Made by a program: the position numbers and the translations under genes. This document shows positions 26,910 through 38,523 of a stretch of 64,000 bases of DNA, piece after piece. The number at the start of each line of letters is the position of its first letter. The first letter of the stretch is position 1. Source of the DNA: Enterovibrio norvegicus FF-33 (GTDB taxonomy: Bacteria > Pseudomonadota > Gammaproteobacteria > Enterobacterales > Vibrionaceae); NCBI RefSeq assembly GCF_000286835.2, contig NZ_AJYD02000038.1:1593063-1657062 (forward strand), in the 5' to 3' direction. A model generated the notes under the pieces. That model did not search any database. It was given only the letters and a program-made list of their open reading frames with translations, and was not told the origin of the DNA.

Positions 26910-29662
26910 TATTTCAGGTTGTTGGGTCTCAAGATACTTTCAAACAGTGTACTGCCGTCAAACAATTGTTTAGCTAAACGGGTCAACATCCCCTCATCTA
27001 TTTGATAGATAATCTCATCAGGGTACAACACCCCTTCTACGCCATATCCCCACAGGTCGTATCGCGCCAGTGCACCCACCATGTACAAACCATCGTTACT
27101 AATGTCATACATATCATTTGAAAGCTGACGAGCGGCGTTATCTCTTTCACGTTTTGACACAGGGGCTGTCAGCACGCCCTGAATCTCGGGCCAAAGCGAC
27201 GCCAATAGCTTTTCTTTTTCCGGAGAAATTAACGCAGTTAAACTCGTCACCGAAAAAGCCTCGCCATCCCGCGTCCAAGAAGAAAAATACGGGTCGTAAG
27301 ACAACGCATGTTTTTCTCTAACAAGGTTGTTATAACGAGATTGCAGCACTCGGTTTAACATGTCTTCTGCGTAAATTAAATTCAATGTTCGCGGCGTTGC
27401 CTCAGAGACGAATACACGCTCGATATAGGTACGATATTCTGGTGAAAGATGCTTAACAACACGACCACCATTACGGTTATATCGGTTCAATACTGGCTTT
27501 GTTTCTTGCCTTTGGGTGGTCATGCTACCCAAATAGCCCGTCACCATCCTTTCAACAATGCCAAGTGATTCATCTGACACTACATAGATACTGAAGTGCC
27601 CGACGTCACTGAACAGCTTTTGGTAAACATGTTTAACATCATTAAACATTACCGATTCATAATCTTCCGCTGACAACGGAGACTCATAACAGTCAGACGG
27701 ATAAATCGCATCTAACGATGCCCGGCCAAACACATCATAAGGTGAGCTTTCCGCACTATTTACCCGATGAATAATGCGTGCTTTTTCTCGTGAAAACGCC
27801 TCGTTATTGGGTTCAATCTTTTCAATTAGGTATCGTAGCGCGTTCAATGCTTCAGGGAGGTATTCATTGGGACTCAACAACGCGAAATTATGACTTTTAT
27901 TGAATACTTCGGGTTCGATAGAAATCGATCTAACCTCAAGGTAGTGCGAAAAATCAAACGCTTCAATATTGCCGACGTTACCGGTTCGGTAGGTTTCAAA
28001 CAGTAAATCAAGCGCTGCCCTTTCTGTTCTAGAAAGAACGGATAGCCCCCCTTTGGCTTGTAAAACCACATAACTTTCATACGTCGGCCGATCCATTTGA
28101 TAAAACATCACGGGCAATCCGTTTGGCAGTTGCCATTCAAATAGGCTGTCGTGTCGTTCATTGACCGCCTCCACCCCCTCACTGAATGTTTCAGGTTGCG
28201 GTATCTCCACATCCAAATAGGCGACATTTACGTTTTCGCCCCGCTTTCCGGCATCAGCAAAATAGCGCCGCTTCAATGCTTCAGCATCAGATATTGATTC
28301 CCCATTGTCGTAAACCAAAGTGACGGCTTGATGAGGGACAGAAAGAAGCTTGGCTAACCTTGAATTGAATGCATCAAACGACAGCGTATTGAGAAAACCT
28401 TCGAAATTCGCATTCTGCTCTCGGTCATCTTGGGGCAATCGGTTGAGGTAGAGATCTTGCATTGCCGTTTCTGCAATCTCAATGGGCAGGTAGTCTTCAT
28501 ACAAATTAATGGACGCTTTGTACTGCTCAAGCAACGCAGAAAATTCACCACGGCTAGCACCATGGTCGCGAAGAGATGCCATATTTCTCGCCAATTCATC
28601 CAATATAAATTGTCTGTCGACATTATTGAATTCAACAACCAATTCGTACACGTCATAACCTGGCGTAAAGGCAACACTGTTATAAATGCCATTGTGCGAA
28701 ACACCGGCACGGTCGAACTGTTCTTCTAATCGCAATTGAATGGCATCCAAAACCATCCATTCCAACCACATCTCTCTTTGCTCTCTCAACGTATTGATCG
28801 CGTTCTGACGTCCATCGGGAAAGCTAAGTACAACAGCAGGCGACTCGCCTTGCGGCGCATAAAGCGTTAATGGATAAAGAATATTGGCGTCTATCTCGTC
28901 AAGTTGATGGAGCTCTGGCTTTGCGTTATTGGAAGGCAATGACGCAAACGCTTTATCAATCTTCTGACTTAAGTTGGCGACATCGATACCGCCAACCACG
29001 ACCAACTGCATTCGATTGGCTTGGTACCACTTCGTGTAAAACGCCCTGAGTTTGTCAGCCGTAGCCTCTGTCAACGTTGAATCAGTACCAATCGGATCGC
29101 GAACGACATAGGGCGAGTTTGCGAGTAATGTGTCATAGAGTTTGAGCTGCCAAGATGCATCGCTGCGATTGTCTTGACGCCATTCACCAAAAATAACTCC
29201 TATCTCACTGTCCACTTCTTGCGGGTCGAGTATCAGCCCATCGCCAATGTCTCTGAACCACGCCAACGCTTGCTGCGTACTTCCGTTGTCCGGGAGAGAA
29301 AGCTGATAGATCGTCCGCCCATAATCAGTTACCGCATTAATGTCAGGCCCAAACTCGACGCCTACCGCAGCAAACGTATCGAACACAGAATTGTTTGGAA
29401 ATCGCTCGGTGCCATTAAACGCCATGTGCTCAATGAAATGCGCATAGCCTCGCTCATTGTCCTCCTCGTTTAGACTCCCAACGTTCACTACCAAGCGAAT
29501 TTCAACGTTTTCACCTTCTATCGGGAACAGGTGATACTGAAAACCATTGGCAAGCGTGACTGATGTCCAATTAGGATCCGTCGTTAATGCAGGAGAAAGC
29601 GTAAGTGTTGAGCAACCCACCACTAACAGTAATGCTAGTGTTGTTGCTAGACGAGCAAACAT
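26909..29662 (-). CDS. M16 (insulinase/pitrilysin) family zinc peptidase, lipoprotein
   Basis: The 917-residue product has a lipoprotein leader (LALLLVVGC, lipidated Cys17) and two M16 halves. The first half is catalytic: the inverted zinc motif HFIEH (His75, Glu78, His79) lies in RGYAHFIEHMAFNGTERFP, with the third ligand expected in SEIGVIFGEWR about 75 residues later. The second half (from about residue 500) lacks a zinc motif, as is usual. The size and motif spacing resemble PqqL-type periplasmic proteases rather than processing peptidases. It would degrade or process peptides in the periplasm. The gene is monocistronic. The 240 bases between it and katG show only a terminator. Confidence 0.9.
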   Translation of the reverse strand: MFARLATTLALLLVVGCSTLTLSPALTTDPNWTSVTLANGFQYHLFPIEGENVEIRLVVNVGSLNEEDNERGYAHFIEHMAFNGTERFPNNSVFDTFAAVGVEFGPDINAVTDYGRTIYQLSLPDNGSTQQALAWFRDIGDGLILDPQEVDSEIGVIFGEWRQDNRSDASWQLKLYDTLLANSPYVVRDPIGTDSTLTEATADKLRAFYTKWYQANRMQLVVVGGIDVANLSQKIDKAFASLPSNNAKPELHQLDEIDANILYPLTLYAPQGESPAVVLSFPDGRQNAINTLREQREMWLEWMVLDAIQLRLEEQFDRAGVSHNGIYNSVAFTPGYDVYELVVEFNNVDRQFILDELARNMASLRDHGASRGEFSALLEQYKASINLYEDYLPIEIAETAMQDLYLNRLPQDDREQNANFEGFLNTLSFDAFNSRLAKLLSVPHQAVTLVYDNGESISDAEALKRRYFADAGKRGENVNVAYLDVEIPQPETFSEGVEAVNERHDSLFEWQLPNGLPVMFYQMDRPTYESYVVLQAKGGLSVLSRTERAALDLLFETYRTGNVGNIEAFDFSHYLEVRSISIEPEVFNKSHNFALLSPNEYLPEALNALRYLIEKIEPNNEAFSREKARIIHRVNSAESSPYDVFGRASLDAIYPSDCYESPLSAEDYESVMFNDVKHVYQKLFSDVGHFSIYVVSDESLGIVERMVTGYLGSMTTQRQETKPVLNRYNRNGGRVVKHLSPEYRTYIERVFVSEATPRTLNLIYAEDMLNRVLQSRYNNLVREKHALSYDPYFSSWTRDGEAFSVTSLTALISPEKEKLLASLWPEIQGVLTAPVSKRERDNAARQLSNDMYDISNDGLYMVGALARYDLWGYGVEGVLYPDEIIYQIDEGMLTRLAKQLFDGSTLFESILRPNNLK

Positions 29663-29839
29663 AGAGGCTCCGGAAATTCAATGCTATGAATCACTGACAA
29701 GAAATGATGTTTTAATTTGATGACTATTAAGACATAGGCAAGGTTGGAAAAATTGCAATTCAAGCGAGAATGTGAAGTTCAGTGTCAATTGAGATTAATT
29801 TCGCTCGGAAATCACTAAAGTCATGCCCGATTTCTTTCG

Positions 29840-29868
29840 AAAAAAAAAGCCGCCAACGCGTGGCGACT
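29840..29868 (-). terminator. Rho-independent terminator of katG
   Basis: On the minus strand a GTCGCCA/TGGCGGC stem is followed by nine T residues, about 35 bases past the katG stop codon. Confidence 0.88.
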
Positions 29869-29902
29869 CCGTATCTCTTTCATGACTAAATAAAATCAAG
29901 CA

Positions 29903-32131
<2,229 letters not shown>

Positions 32132-32324
32132 TTAGCCCCTCGTATCCAATTGGAAGATCTGAACGTTGTAATAGGTAATTTCGATGTCATACGTGATAAA
32201 CAAAAAATAGATATATATCATATGTTTACATTGATTCGCCATTCTCACGTTTGATACGGTGCATTCACAAATAAGCCTCTCAAGTGAAACACCCAAAACC
32301 GACCAATGAAACCGAGAGTCAACC

Positions 32325-32356
32325 CAAAAAAATAAGCCCCGCGAAATGCGGGGCTC
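32325..32356 (-). terminator. Rho-independent terminator of the chitinase gene
   Basis: On the minus strand AGCCCCGC-ATTTC-GCGGGGCT is followed by an A and a T-run, 37 bases past the chitinase stop codon. Confidence 0.88.
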
Positions 32357-32392
32357 GGTATGACTTATTTAACGCTTACTAAGCGTGAATCA

Positions 32393-34735
32393 TTACTGAA
32401 GTGCCCAAGGGCCATTAGCAGATCCTGGCATGTCACCTTTAGTCCACCATTTCGCCTTGTACGTGCTACCTTGGTACGTTGTTTGATCACCACCTGTGTA
32501 GACTTTATCTGAACGCCACTCGTTCAATGAACCATCGTCAAACTCTTCCCAAACGGAAGCTTTGCCTGGCTCTTCACCTTTGGTCCACCATTTCGCGGTA
32601 AACTCAACACCATTGTGAATGACTTTGTCACCCGTGTTGTAAACCTTGTTGGCGTCCCAGTTGCTGTCAGTTGGCCCCGTATCACCTTTCACGTTAACCG
32701 CAACGGTGGCTGAATCAGCATCCGAACCGTCAGTCACTGTTACCACGACTGAGATCACGCTGTCTTTATCAGATGCAGGTGCAGTCACAGTAATAACTGC
32801 AGAGTTACCATTTTGAGCAACGACACCTTCGCTTGCAGTAAAGGTCAGCGCATCGCCTTCAGCATCAGAAGCAGACACCGAGATATCGACAGACTCGCCA
32901 GCGTTAACTGAAACTGATGAAGGAACGGTCAGTGCTGGTGGCGTATTTTCAACAACGCCAGAGCCTTTCACATTCACAGCCACGGTAGCCACGTCAGATT
33001 TCTTACCATCTGTTGCAGTTACTGTAATCGTCTCAGTGACATCTGTTGCGGTGTTCGGTGCTTTGTAAGTCACAGTCGCTGTGCCATCGCCATTATCAAC
33101 GACATCTGCACCAGACGCGGTAAATGACAATGCGTCGCCGTCTGCGTCTTTCGCTGAAACAGCAAAGCTAATCACTTGACCAGATTCCGCGGCTTGTGCA
33201 CCCGGTACAGAAATGACTGGCGCTTCATTTGGCATTACATTCGCGCTAAACACGTTGTCAATTTGCTGTGCCAGTGGCGATTTCAGGTTGGTACACTCTT
33301 TTAGCTTAGTACCGTGATTGATGAAGGTACCTTCACACTGAATGTCACCGTGTACCTGCCAAACGATAATACCGCCAAGATCGTTGTTCACAACATACTC
33401 AGCTTTCTTACGAATGGCTTCTTCATCGTCGTAGCTAAGGAAATACTTTCCTTTCACTGCATAAGGCACTTCTGCATTGGCGTCCCAGAAATGCTCCCAG
33501 CCGTTTTGCTTAATGATGTAGTTGTAGTTTGGTTGACCTTCAAACGCTTTCCAGTTATCCAAGTCCACTGACGACTCAGTCGGACCATCAACGGAGAAAT
33601 TCACGGTACGCTTGTCGGTAGGTGCGCCTAAGTACGCCGTTGTTTCGTTAGTTTGAACACCACGACCGTAGAACGCTGCGCCGAAGTTAATCTTCTTAGA
33701 TGGAATACCACGCGCCTGCATCCAAACGCGCAAATCGTCCAACGTTAGTCCATCAAACTCTTCTTCTGGGTACGGGTACAGCGGGGAGTTATGACCCGCA
33801 ACGTTTGACCAACCACCGTTAAGGTCGTACGTCATCATGTTGAAGTAATCCATCGAGTTCGACAGACGATTCCAATCGTAACCTTCTAGTGCAGCGGGTA
33901 CTGCTTTAAACGCAGCAGTCAGAAGTTTGTCATCACCAATACGCGCACGAATGTCATCCATCAACTGTTCAAAGTTAGCGTAATCGACATCAGAGCCAGT
34001 GAAGTTCATGCCGCCAGAACCAGGGAATTCCCAATCAATATCAATACCGTGGAAACCGAGTGCCATTAGACGGTCTACGTCAGCAAGGAAACGTTCTTTT
34101 TTGACCGGATCAGCCGCCATTTCAGGGAAGTGCTTAGACATACTCCAGCCGCCAAGTGAGGCCATCACTTTCACGCCTTTTTGGTTTGCCAAATCAATCA
34201 AACCCGGTGCGCCGCCTTCTTTTTTCAACGGAATAGGCATTTGGCCTGTTACGCCTGACGGCGCATGTTTCCAACCGCGTCCATCTTTCACAAAACCTTG
34301 TGCTTGTACTTTTGCTAGCTGATCAGCCTGCCATGGTTCGTTTCCAGGGAACTCATGAATGTACTCAAGCTCACCCCAAAGAATATGGAAATCCCAGCTT
34401 GAATAAACATCTGGGTGCAACAGTGGGCCTGGTTCTTGAACAGAATTAGGTTGGTAGATGTTCTTGTTACGTAAATCACCACTGTGCAGCGAGCCATCTT
34501 TTGCTACACCGAAAAAGGAGAAGTTAAGGATGGAGTAGATATCCATGTCTACGTTTAAATGGGTTGCTTCGCCTTTTACGCTAAAACCTGCATCAGTGCC
34601 CTTCCACGCTTCCCATTGCGTCAGGTAACCAATAACCGCTTTATCATGTGTCGGTGCGGCTTGCAGTGAGGCACTCATGCCTAACACGCCAGCGACACAT
34701 ACGGCAACCGCTGTGAACTTAAGTCCTTTATACAT
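32393..34735 (-). CDS. Secreted GH18 chitinase with two chitin-binding modules
   Basis: The enzyme hydrolyses beta-1,4 bonds of chitin outside the cell. The start at 34735 gives a signal peptide (MYKGLKFTAVAVCVAGVLG, then SASLQAA) and has GGAGA upstream. A frame open to 34780 adds 15 unlikely residues. The GH18 barrel (about 30-480) has LGGWSMSKHFPEMA and the catalytic GFHGIDIDWEFPG (DxxDxDxE). Two cadherin/Big-like beta domains follow (NEAPVISVPG and NTPPALTVPS starts), then two tandem CBM5/12 modules, each with a KWWTKG core (AKWWTKGEEPG and AKWWTKGDMPG). It resembles vibrio ChiA enzymes. Control by chitin sensors is likely in this family, but no site is proved here. Confidence 0.93.
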   Translation of the reverse strand: MYKGLKFTAVAVCVAGVLGMSASLQAAPTHDKAVIGYLTQWEAWKGTDAGFSVKGEATHLNVDMDIYSILNFSFFGVAKDGSLHSGDLRNKNIYQPNSVQEPGPLLHPDVYSSWDFHILWGELEYIHEFPGNEPWQADQLAKVQAQGFVKDGRGWKHAPSGVTGQMPIPLKKEGGAPGLIDLANQKGVKVMASLGGWSMSKHFPEMAADPVKKERFLADVDRLMALGFHGIDIDWEFPGSGGMNFTGSDVDYANFEQLMDDIRARIGDDKLLTAAFKAVPAALEGYDWNRLSNSMDYFNMMTYDLNGGWSNVAGHNSPLYPYPEEEFDGLTLDDLRVWMQARGIPSKKINFGAAFYGRGVQTNETTAYLGAPTDKRTVNFSVDGPTESSVDLDNWKAFEGQPNYNYIIKQNGWEHFWDANAEVPYAVKGKYFLSYDDEEAIRKKAEYVVNNDLGGIIVWQVHGDIQCEGTFINHGTKLKECTNLKSPLAQQIDNVFSANVMPNEAPVISVPGAQAAESGQVISFAVSAKDADGDALSFTASGADVVDNGDGTATVTYKAPNTATDVTETITVTATDGKKSDVATVAVNVKGSGVVENTPPALTVPSSVSVNAGESVDISVSASDAEGDALTFTASEGVVAQNGNSAVITVTAPASDKDSVISVVVTVTDGSDADSATVAVNVKGDTGPTDSNWDANKVYNTGDKVIHNGVEFTAKWWTKGEEPGKASVWEEFDDGSLNEWRSDKVYTGGDQTTYQGSTYKAKWWTKGDMPGSANGPWALQ

Positions 34736-34927
34736 TGTTATTTTTCTCCACGTCTTGGATGTTGGTTGTTGTGCTAACACCTACTTTTCCATTACTTAAT
34801 TTCTGACGCGAATGTAAATATCAAACTTTGGTATCAAGGTTAGGAATGTGTTTACTCAGTTACATTTATTTCGTAAATTTTTTGCAGCAATGCAGCTAAT
34901 TGGAAGAGAAAAACAGGCGAATATCAC

Positions 34928-34939
34928 ATTGTTAACAAT
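34928..34939. promoter_or_regulatory. Palindrome ATTGTTAACAAT upstream of the chitinase gene
   Basis: A perfect 12-bp palindrome lies about 193 bases before the chitinase start in an AT-rich gap. It could be an operator, but its composition makes chance plausible. Confidence 0.25.
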
Positions 34940-35020
34940 TCGTTTTTTATCTTAAAAATCAACCATATTTAACCAACATCACGATGAAGCTGAGTGAAGT
35001 AAAGACGTTAAATAATAGAT

Positions 35021-35133
35021 AAAAAAAATCCGCCAGCGTAAGGCATGGCGGAGACAAGCAACAAATGTGAAGCGCTAACTAAATATTCCCTTCAGCAGGG
35101 AAATAGTGAGTGTAAGCCGTGCCGTGTAAGCAC
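35021..35133 (-). ncRNA. Candidate small RNA with its own promoter and terminator
   Basis: On the minus strand a sigma-70-like promoter (TTGAAT at 35169-35164, 18-base spacer, CTATAA at 35145-35140) is followed about 113 bases later by a strong intrinsic terminator (TCCGCCA/TGGCGGA stem and eight T). No gene of plausible length lies between or just upstream, so the terminator is an orphan. An internal hairpin TTCCCT-loop-AGGGAA sits at 35086-35102. I do not recognise a known vibrio RNA (not Spot 42, not Qrr). The rest of the 34781-35430 gap has only AT-rich promoter-like sequence. Confidence 0.45.
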
Positions 35134-35430
35134 TATGGCTTATAGCAAATGGCATACCAATTAATTCAATCGGCAGAACATATGGGAGGACGGGTACTTA
35201 TTACACAGAAATTCAAAGCATGACGTTAGATATTGGGGCAATTTTTGCACCATCTATGCGCAAGGTGGCAACGAGGACTGGCTCTAAACGTGCGTTTCAA
35301 ACCGTCATTCTTACCTTCAACGTTAGCAGCGTCACATCTTGTTTAGCTTTAACGATTCCAATCTGACCTCTGCTTGATGATAATGTCTCACTTCAAGGCG
35401 TTGCCAATAACAACCAGTGAGATAGCTACC

Positions 35431-35901
35431 ATGGATTTTGCGTTACCTCTCGTCATCCTCGTGATATTCGTTTTCATTATTCTTAACCGCCAGAAGGCTA
35501 AGAAAGCCGCAGCAGAAAACATTGAAGCTGGCACAGCATTCTTAGACAAAAATGCACAAGAGGAAGGTGTGATGACCACCGCTTCTGGTCTTCAATACAA
35601 GGTGTTGGAACAAGGCGAAGGCGAAGCACACCCAACCGCCAAATCTCGCGTAAAAGTGCACTACCACGGCACCTTGCTCGATGGCACTGTGTTTGACAGT
35701 TCTGTGCAACGTGGTGAGCCAATTGATTTTGGCTTAAACCAAGTGATTCGTGGCTGGACAGAAGGCGTTCAGTTGATGAAAAAAGGCGAAAAGACACGTT
35801 TCTTTATCCCTGCACAATTGGCTTATGGCAATACGTCAGCAGGCGCAATCAAGCCCGGCTCAACGCTGATTTTCGAGGTCGAATTACTCGATTTTAACTG
35901 A
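35431..35901 (+). CDS. Membrane-anchored FKBP-type peptidyl-prolyl isomerase
   Basis: The product catalyses proline cis-trans isomerisation during protein folding. The ATG at 35431 gives an N-terminal membrane anchor (FALPLVILVIFVFIIL) followed by a short basic stretch (NRQKAKKAA). A frame open to 35374 adds 19 residues that would precede the anchor and lack support. The FKBP domain (about 60-156) has VHYHGTLLDGTVFDSS, GLNQVIRGWTEGVQLMKKGEK and IPAQLAYG, all typical active-site segments. The order, anchor then FKBP, predicts a catalytic domain in the periplasm or cytoplasm depending on topology, which the positive residues after the helix favour as cytoplasmic. Confidence 0.88.
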   Translation: MDFALPLVILVIFVFIILNRQKAKKAAAENIEAGTAFLDKNAQEEGVMTTASGLQYKVLEQGEGEAHPTAKSRVKVHYHGTLLDGTVFDSSVQRGEPIDFGLNQVIRGWTEGVQLMKKGEKTRFFIPAQLAYGNTSAGAIKPGSTLIFEVELLDFN

Positions 35902-35929
35902 TCGTCGTCATTCAATAATCGAACGAAGA

Positions 35930-35963
35930 AAGCCGCTTACCATCATGGTATGCGGCTTTTTTG
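35930..35963 (+). terminator. Rho-independent terminator of the FKBP gene
   Basis: AAGCCGC, TACCATCATGGTA inner stem and GCGGCTTTTTT form a long hairpin with a T-run, 28 bases past the stop codon. Confidence 0.9.
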
Positions 35964-36026
35964 TTTTCGGGCGACCCCTATTGCGAGTGATCAGTAACAG
36001 CAGGCAGTGTCATGTATTGATAACAC

Positions 36027-38063
36027 TTAGCCTAACTCAACAACCTTAGATGCGCTTTCGACGCTTTGCGTCCACACAATGGCTTCATCAAGAGGCATTG
36101 GCCTTGCAAAGTAGTAACCCTGACAGGTTTCGATGCCACAGCTTTCGACAAACACTTTCTCGTGCTCTGTCTCAACGCCTTCTGCGACCAGAGCGCAACC
36201 AGTCACTTCGCTAATCTTCCCTAACAGTTGATAGAGGTTTTGGCCTCGCTCTTCCTTCACGTTTAACAGCAGCGAGCGATCCAGCTTCACCTTGTCGAAG
36301 TTGAACTTGAGCAAATGCGAAAATGACGCATATCCAGCGCCAAAATCATCAATAGCTACTTTCACACCCAGGTTTTGCAAAGCGTTAATATTAGCGGTGA
36401 TCTGAGTGTGATCTTCTAAAATAGCTTCTTCGGTGATTTCAATCTCAAGCGCCGTTGCTGGCACACCGTAATACGTCAAACGCTCGGCAATGTAATCCAC
36501 AACCTTCGGGTTAGACACGGTATCAACGCAGATGTTCACACCTACCTTACAGCCCTTAGCAATTGGGAACTGTTTTATATCGGTCAGAACAAGATCGATC
36601 ACCATTTGGTCAAGTTGCCACATCGCATCGAGTTGTTGAAAGTCCGATATAAACGTTGGTGGTTGTACGTTGCCATTCACATCTTTGTAGCGAACAAGCG
36701 ATTCGAACGCGATGTGTTTTGGGTTATTTAAATTAACCTGGGGTTGGTAAAACATCACAAACTCGCCCTGACTCAGCATTCGGCTCACACGTTGACTGAC
36801 TTCATGCTTGTTGATATAGCCGCCCATCGAAGTATTTACGTCGACGAGGAAAGATTTCAAGGTACTGTTTTCAATTTCGCTTTTACGAAGAATGGCCCTG
36901 TCGTCAATGTTACTTCTCCCTGCGTAATGCAAGTAGAAAGGGCGATAAATCAGTATACCGACGCCCACCACAACAAGTTGAAGCACAACGCCACCAAGAC
37001 TGTCTTGTGTCGCCCAATAGCCGCTTAAAAATGGTGGCGTCATCCAATCCACTATCGTGCTCACCGGGTTAACCCAACCAATAGACATTACGCCATATAC
37101 CACCGCAAAGCTGACGATAGGAACGAGGATAAACGGGATAATCAATGTCGGGTTAAACACGATCGGCAAACCGAACAAAAGCAATTCGTTGATGTTGAAC
37201 ATCACTAAAGGCAATGCTGACAGCGCCAATATAGTATGGCGACGATCTTTGGAAAATAGCAAGATACAACACAGCAAACTGAGCGCATTTCCAGAACCGC
37301 CGATCGCAAGAAACGCGTCATAGAACCCCTGCCCCAAGATATTCAGTGATGCCTCGCCCGCTTCCCACGCAGCGATATTTAACTTCGTGTCTTCAAACAA
37401 TTGCTGCTTTGCTCTAAACAGAAAGTTATGCCCATTAATGCCCACTGAACCTAACAGGCCCAATAGAAAGACATATGCCATGCCGCCATCAAACGTCAGT
37501 GGATCAATCACCGACAAATCACGGTACTTATCACCATACGCAATGATGGTCTTCGTGAGTGCCGAGAACGCCATGGTTAGCAATAAGAAACCAAAAAAAT
37601 GTGCCACTTGCTTATAGAGCGCACTGACAAAATCGACACGTGATGGATTGAGTGGGTACAGACGAAATGACACACAAGATGCCGTCGCTACACCTGCAGT
37701 CAACAAGGCTACGAGTGGGTTATTCGGCAAACCATTGTGATCCGCCACCAAACCATTCGCCAACGAAATCGTGACGAACATTGCCAACGCATACGGCACA
37801 ACGACCATTGGATTCACACTGTGTTTTGACGACAAGTAGTACGTCGTAATCAAACACAATGCCGTTGGGTATACCCCGATCAAAATATTCGAAAAGTAGA
37901 AAAATTGTTGCGCAACCAAAGGGATGTTTGAGAAATTTAATAGTTGACCAACAAATATCGAAATCGCGTTACAAATAGTTAAAGGGAGAAGCAGTAAAAA
38001 AACAATGGATATATCACGTACATAGGTATCGTAATAAGATCGGAAAGTAGACAAGTTGCGCAT
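36027..38063 (-). CDS. PTS EIIC-like membrane domain fused to an EAL c-di-GMP phosphodiesterase
   Basis: The 678-residue protein joins a sugar-transport-like membrane domain (about 20-390, ten or so helices, lactose/cellobiose EIIC style, with AIGGSGNALSLLCC and NINELLLFGLPIVFNPTLIIPF) to a C-terminal EAL domain (about 420-665). EAL active-site segments are largely intact: FESLVR (Glu kept), NICVDT, EIEITEEAI, IDDFGAGYAS, KLDRSLL and VAEGVETE. Hydrolysis of c-di-GMP is therefore likely. No EIIA or EIIB partner is encoded nearby and the EIIC part has no attached EIIB, which suggests sugar sensing rather than uptake. It ends in CQGYYFARPMPLDEA, the usual EAL tail. Confidence 0.88.
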   Translation of the reverse strand: MRNLSTFRSYYDTYVRDISIVFLLLLPLTICNAISIFVGQLLNFSNIPLVAQQFFYFSNILIGVYPTALCLITTYYLSSKHSVNPMVVVPYALAMFVTISLANGLVADHNGLPNNPLVALLTAGVATASCVSFRLYPLNPSRVDFVSALYKQVAHFFGFLLLTMAFSALTKTIIAYGDKYRDLSVIDPLTFDGGMAYVFLLGLLGSVGINGHNFLFRAKQQLFEDTKLNIAAWEAGEASLNILGQGFYDAFLAIGGSGNALSLLCCILLFSKDRRHTILALSALPLVMFNINELLLFGLPIVFNPTLIIPFILVPIVSFAVVYGVMSIGWVNPVSTIVDWMTPPFLSGYWATQDSLGGVVLQLVVVGVGILIYRPFYLHYAGRSNIDDRAILRKSEIENSTLKSFLVDVNTSMGGYINKHEVSQRVSRMLSQGEFVMFYQPQVNLNNPKHIAFESLVRYKDVNGNVQPPTFISDFQQLDAMWQLDQMVIDLVLTDIKQFPIAKGCKVGVNICVDTVSNPKVVDYIAERLTYYGVPATALEIEITEEAILEDHTQITANINALQNLGVKVAIDDFGAGYASFSHLLKFNFDKVKLDRSLLLNVKEERGQNLYQLLGKISEVTGCALVAEGVETEHEKVFVESCGIETCQGYYFARPMPLDEAIVWTQSVESASKVVELG

Positions 38064-38523
38064 ATACAGTTGTTAAATCTCAGCACGTACGATTAATACA
38101 CAACAAACATTACCCATAAATCGCCCTGATGATTGCATTCGGTATCATTAAACACACAAAAACATCGCACTCACTATCTTTCGAAAGTAAGCCGTGATTT
38201 TGTCTGTTAATGAGGGAAGACGGGCATACCCGCTAAATCAATTGGCAAGAACTCATAGTCTGAGAGTCCGCACTATCCAAGGAGAGAAGCAGTTTGTTGA
38301 CGGTGTTCACTGTTGTTCAAAAATTTTGCGAATTATATAGTCCAAAATATATACACTCAACCAAACCTTGGTGTTATTTCTAATTAGCATCCCCCAAGCG
38401 CCCATTGGAAATAAAACACATCCACCATGTAAATACTTGGTAACAACACAACCACAAACTAAGGCAATAAGCCGTCACTAAACTAAAAGTGACTGAATTA
38501 TCTAAATGAAAGACATGTATCCA
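38064..38523. other. Intergenic region upstream of the EIIC-EAL gene, no gene seen
   Basis: This 460-base AT-rich gap separates the EIIC-EAL gene from the MocR-type gene, both on the minus strand. An inverted repeat ATTTTG-N14-CAAAAT lies at 38323-38348. No open frame with a ribosome-binding site and no recognisable c-di-GMP riboswitch core were found. Confidence 0.5.

Noticed and set aside
38064..38523. Possible c-di-GMP riboswitch ahead of the EIIC-EAL gene
   Set aside because: I could not find the conserved GEMM core on either strand; the inverted repeat ATTTTG-N14-CAAAAT is not enough.
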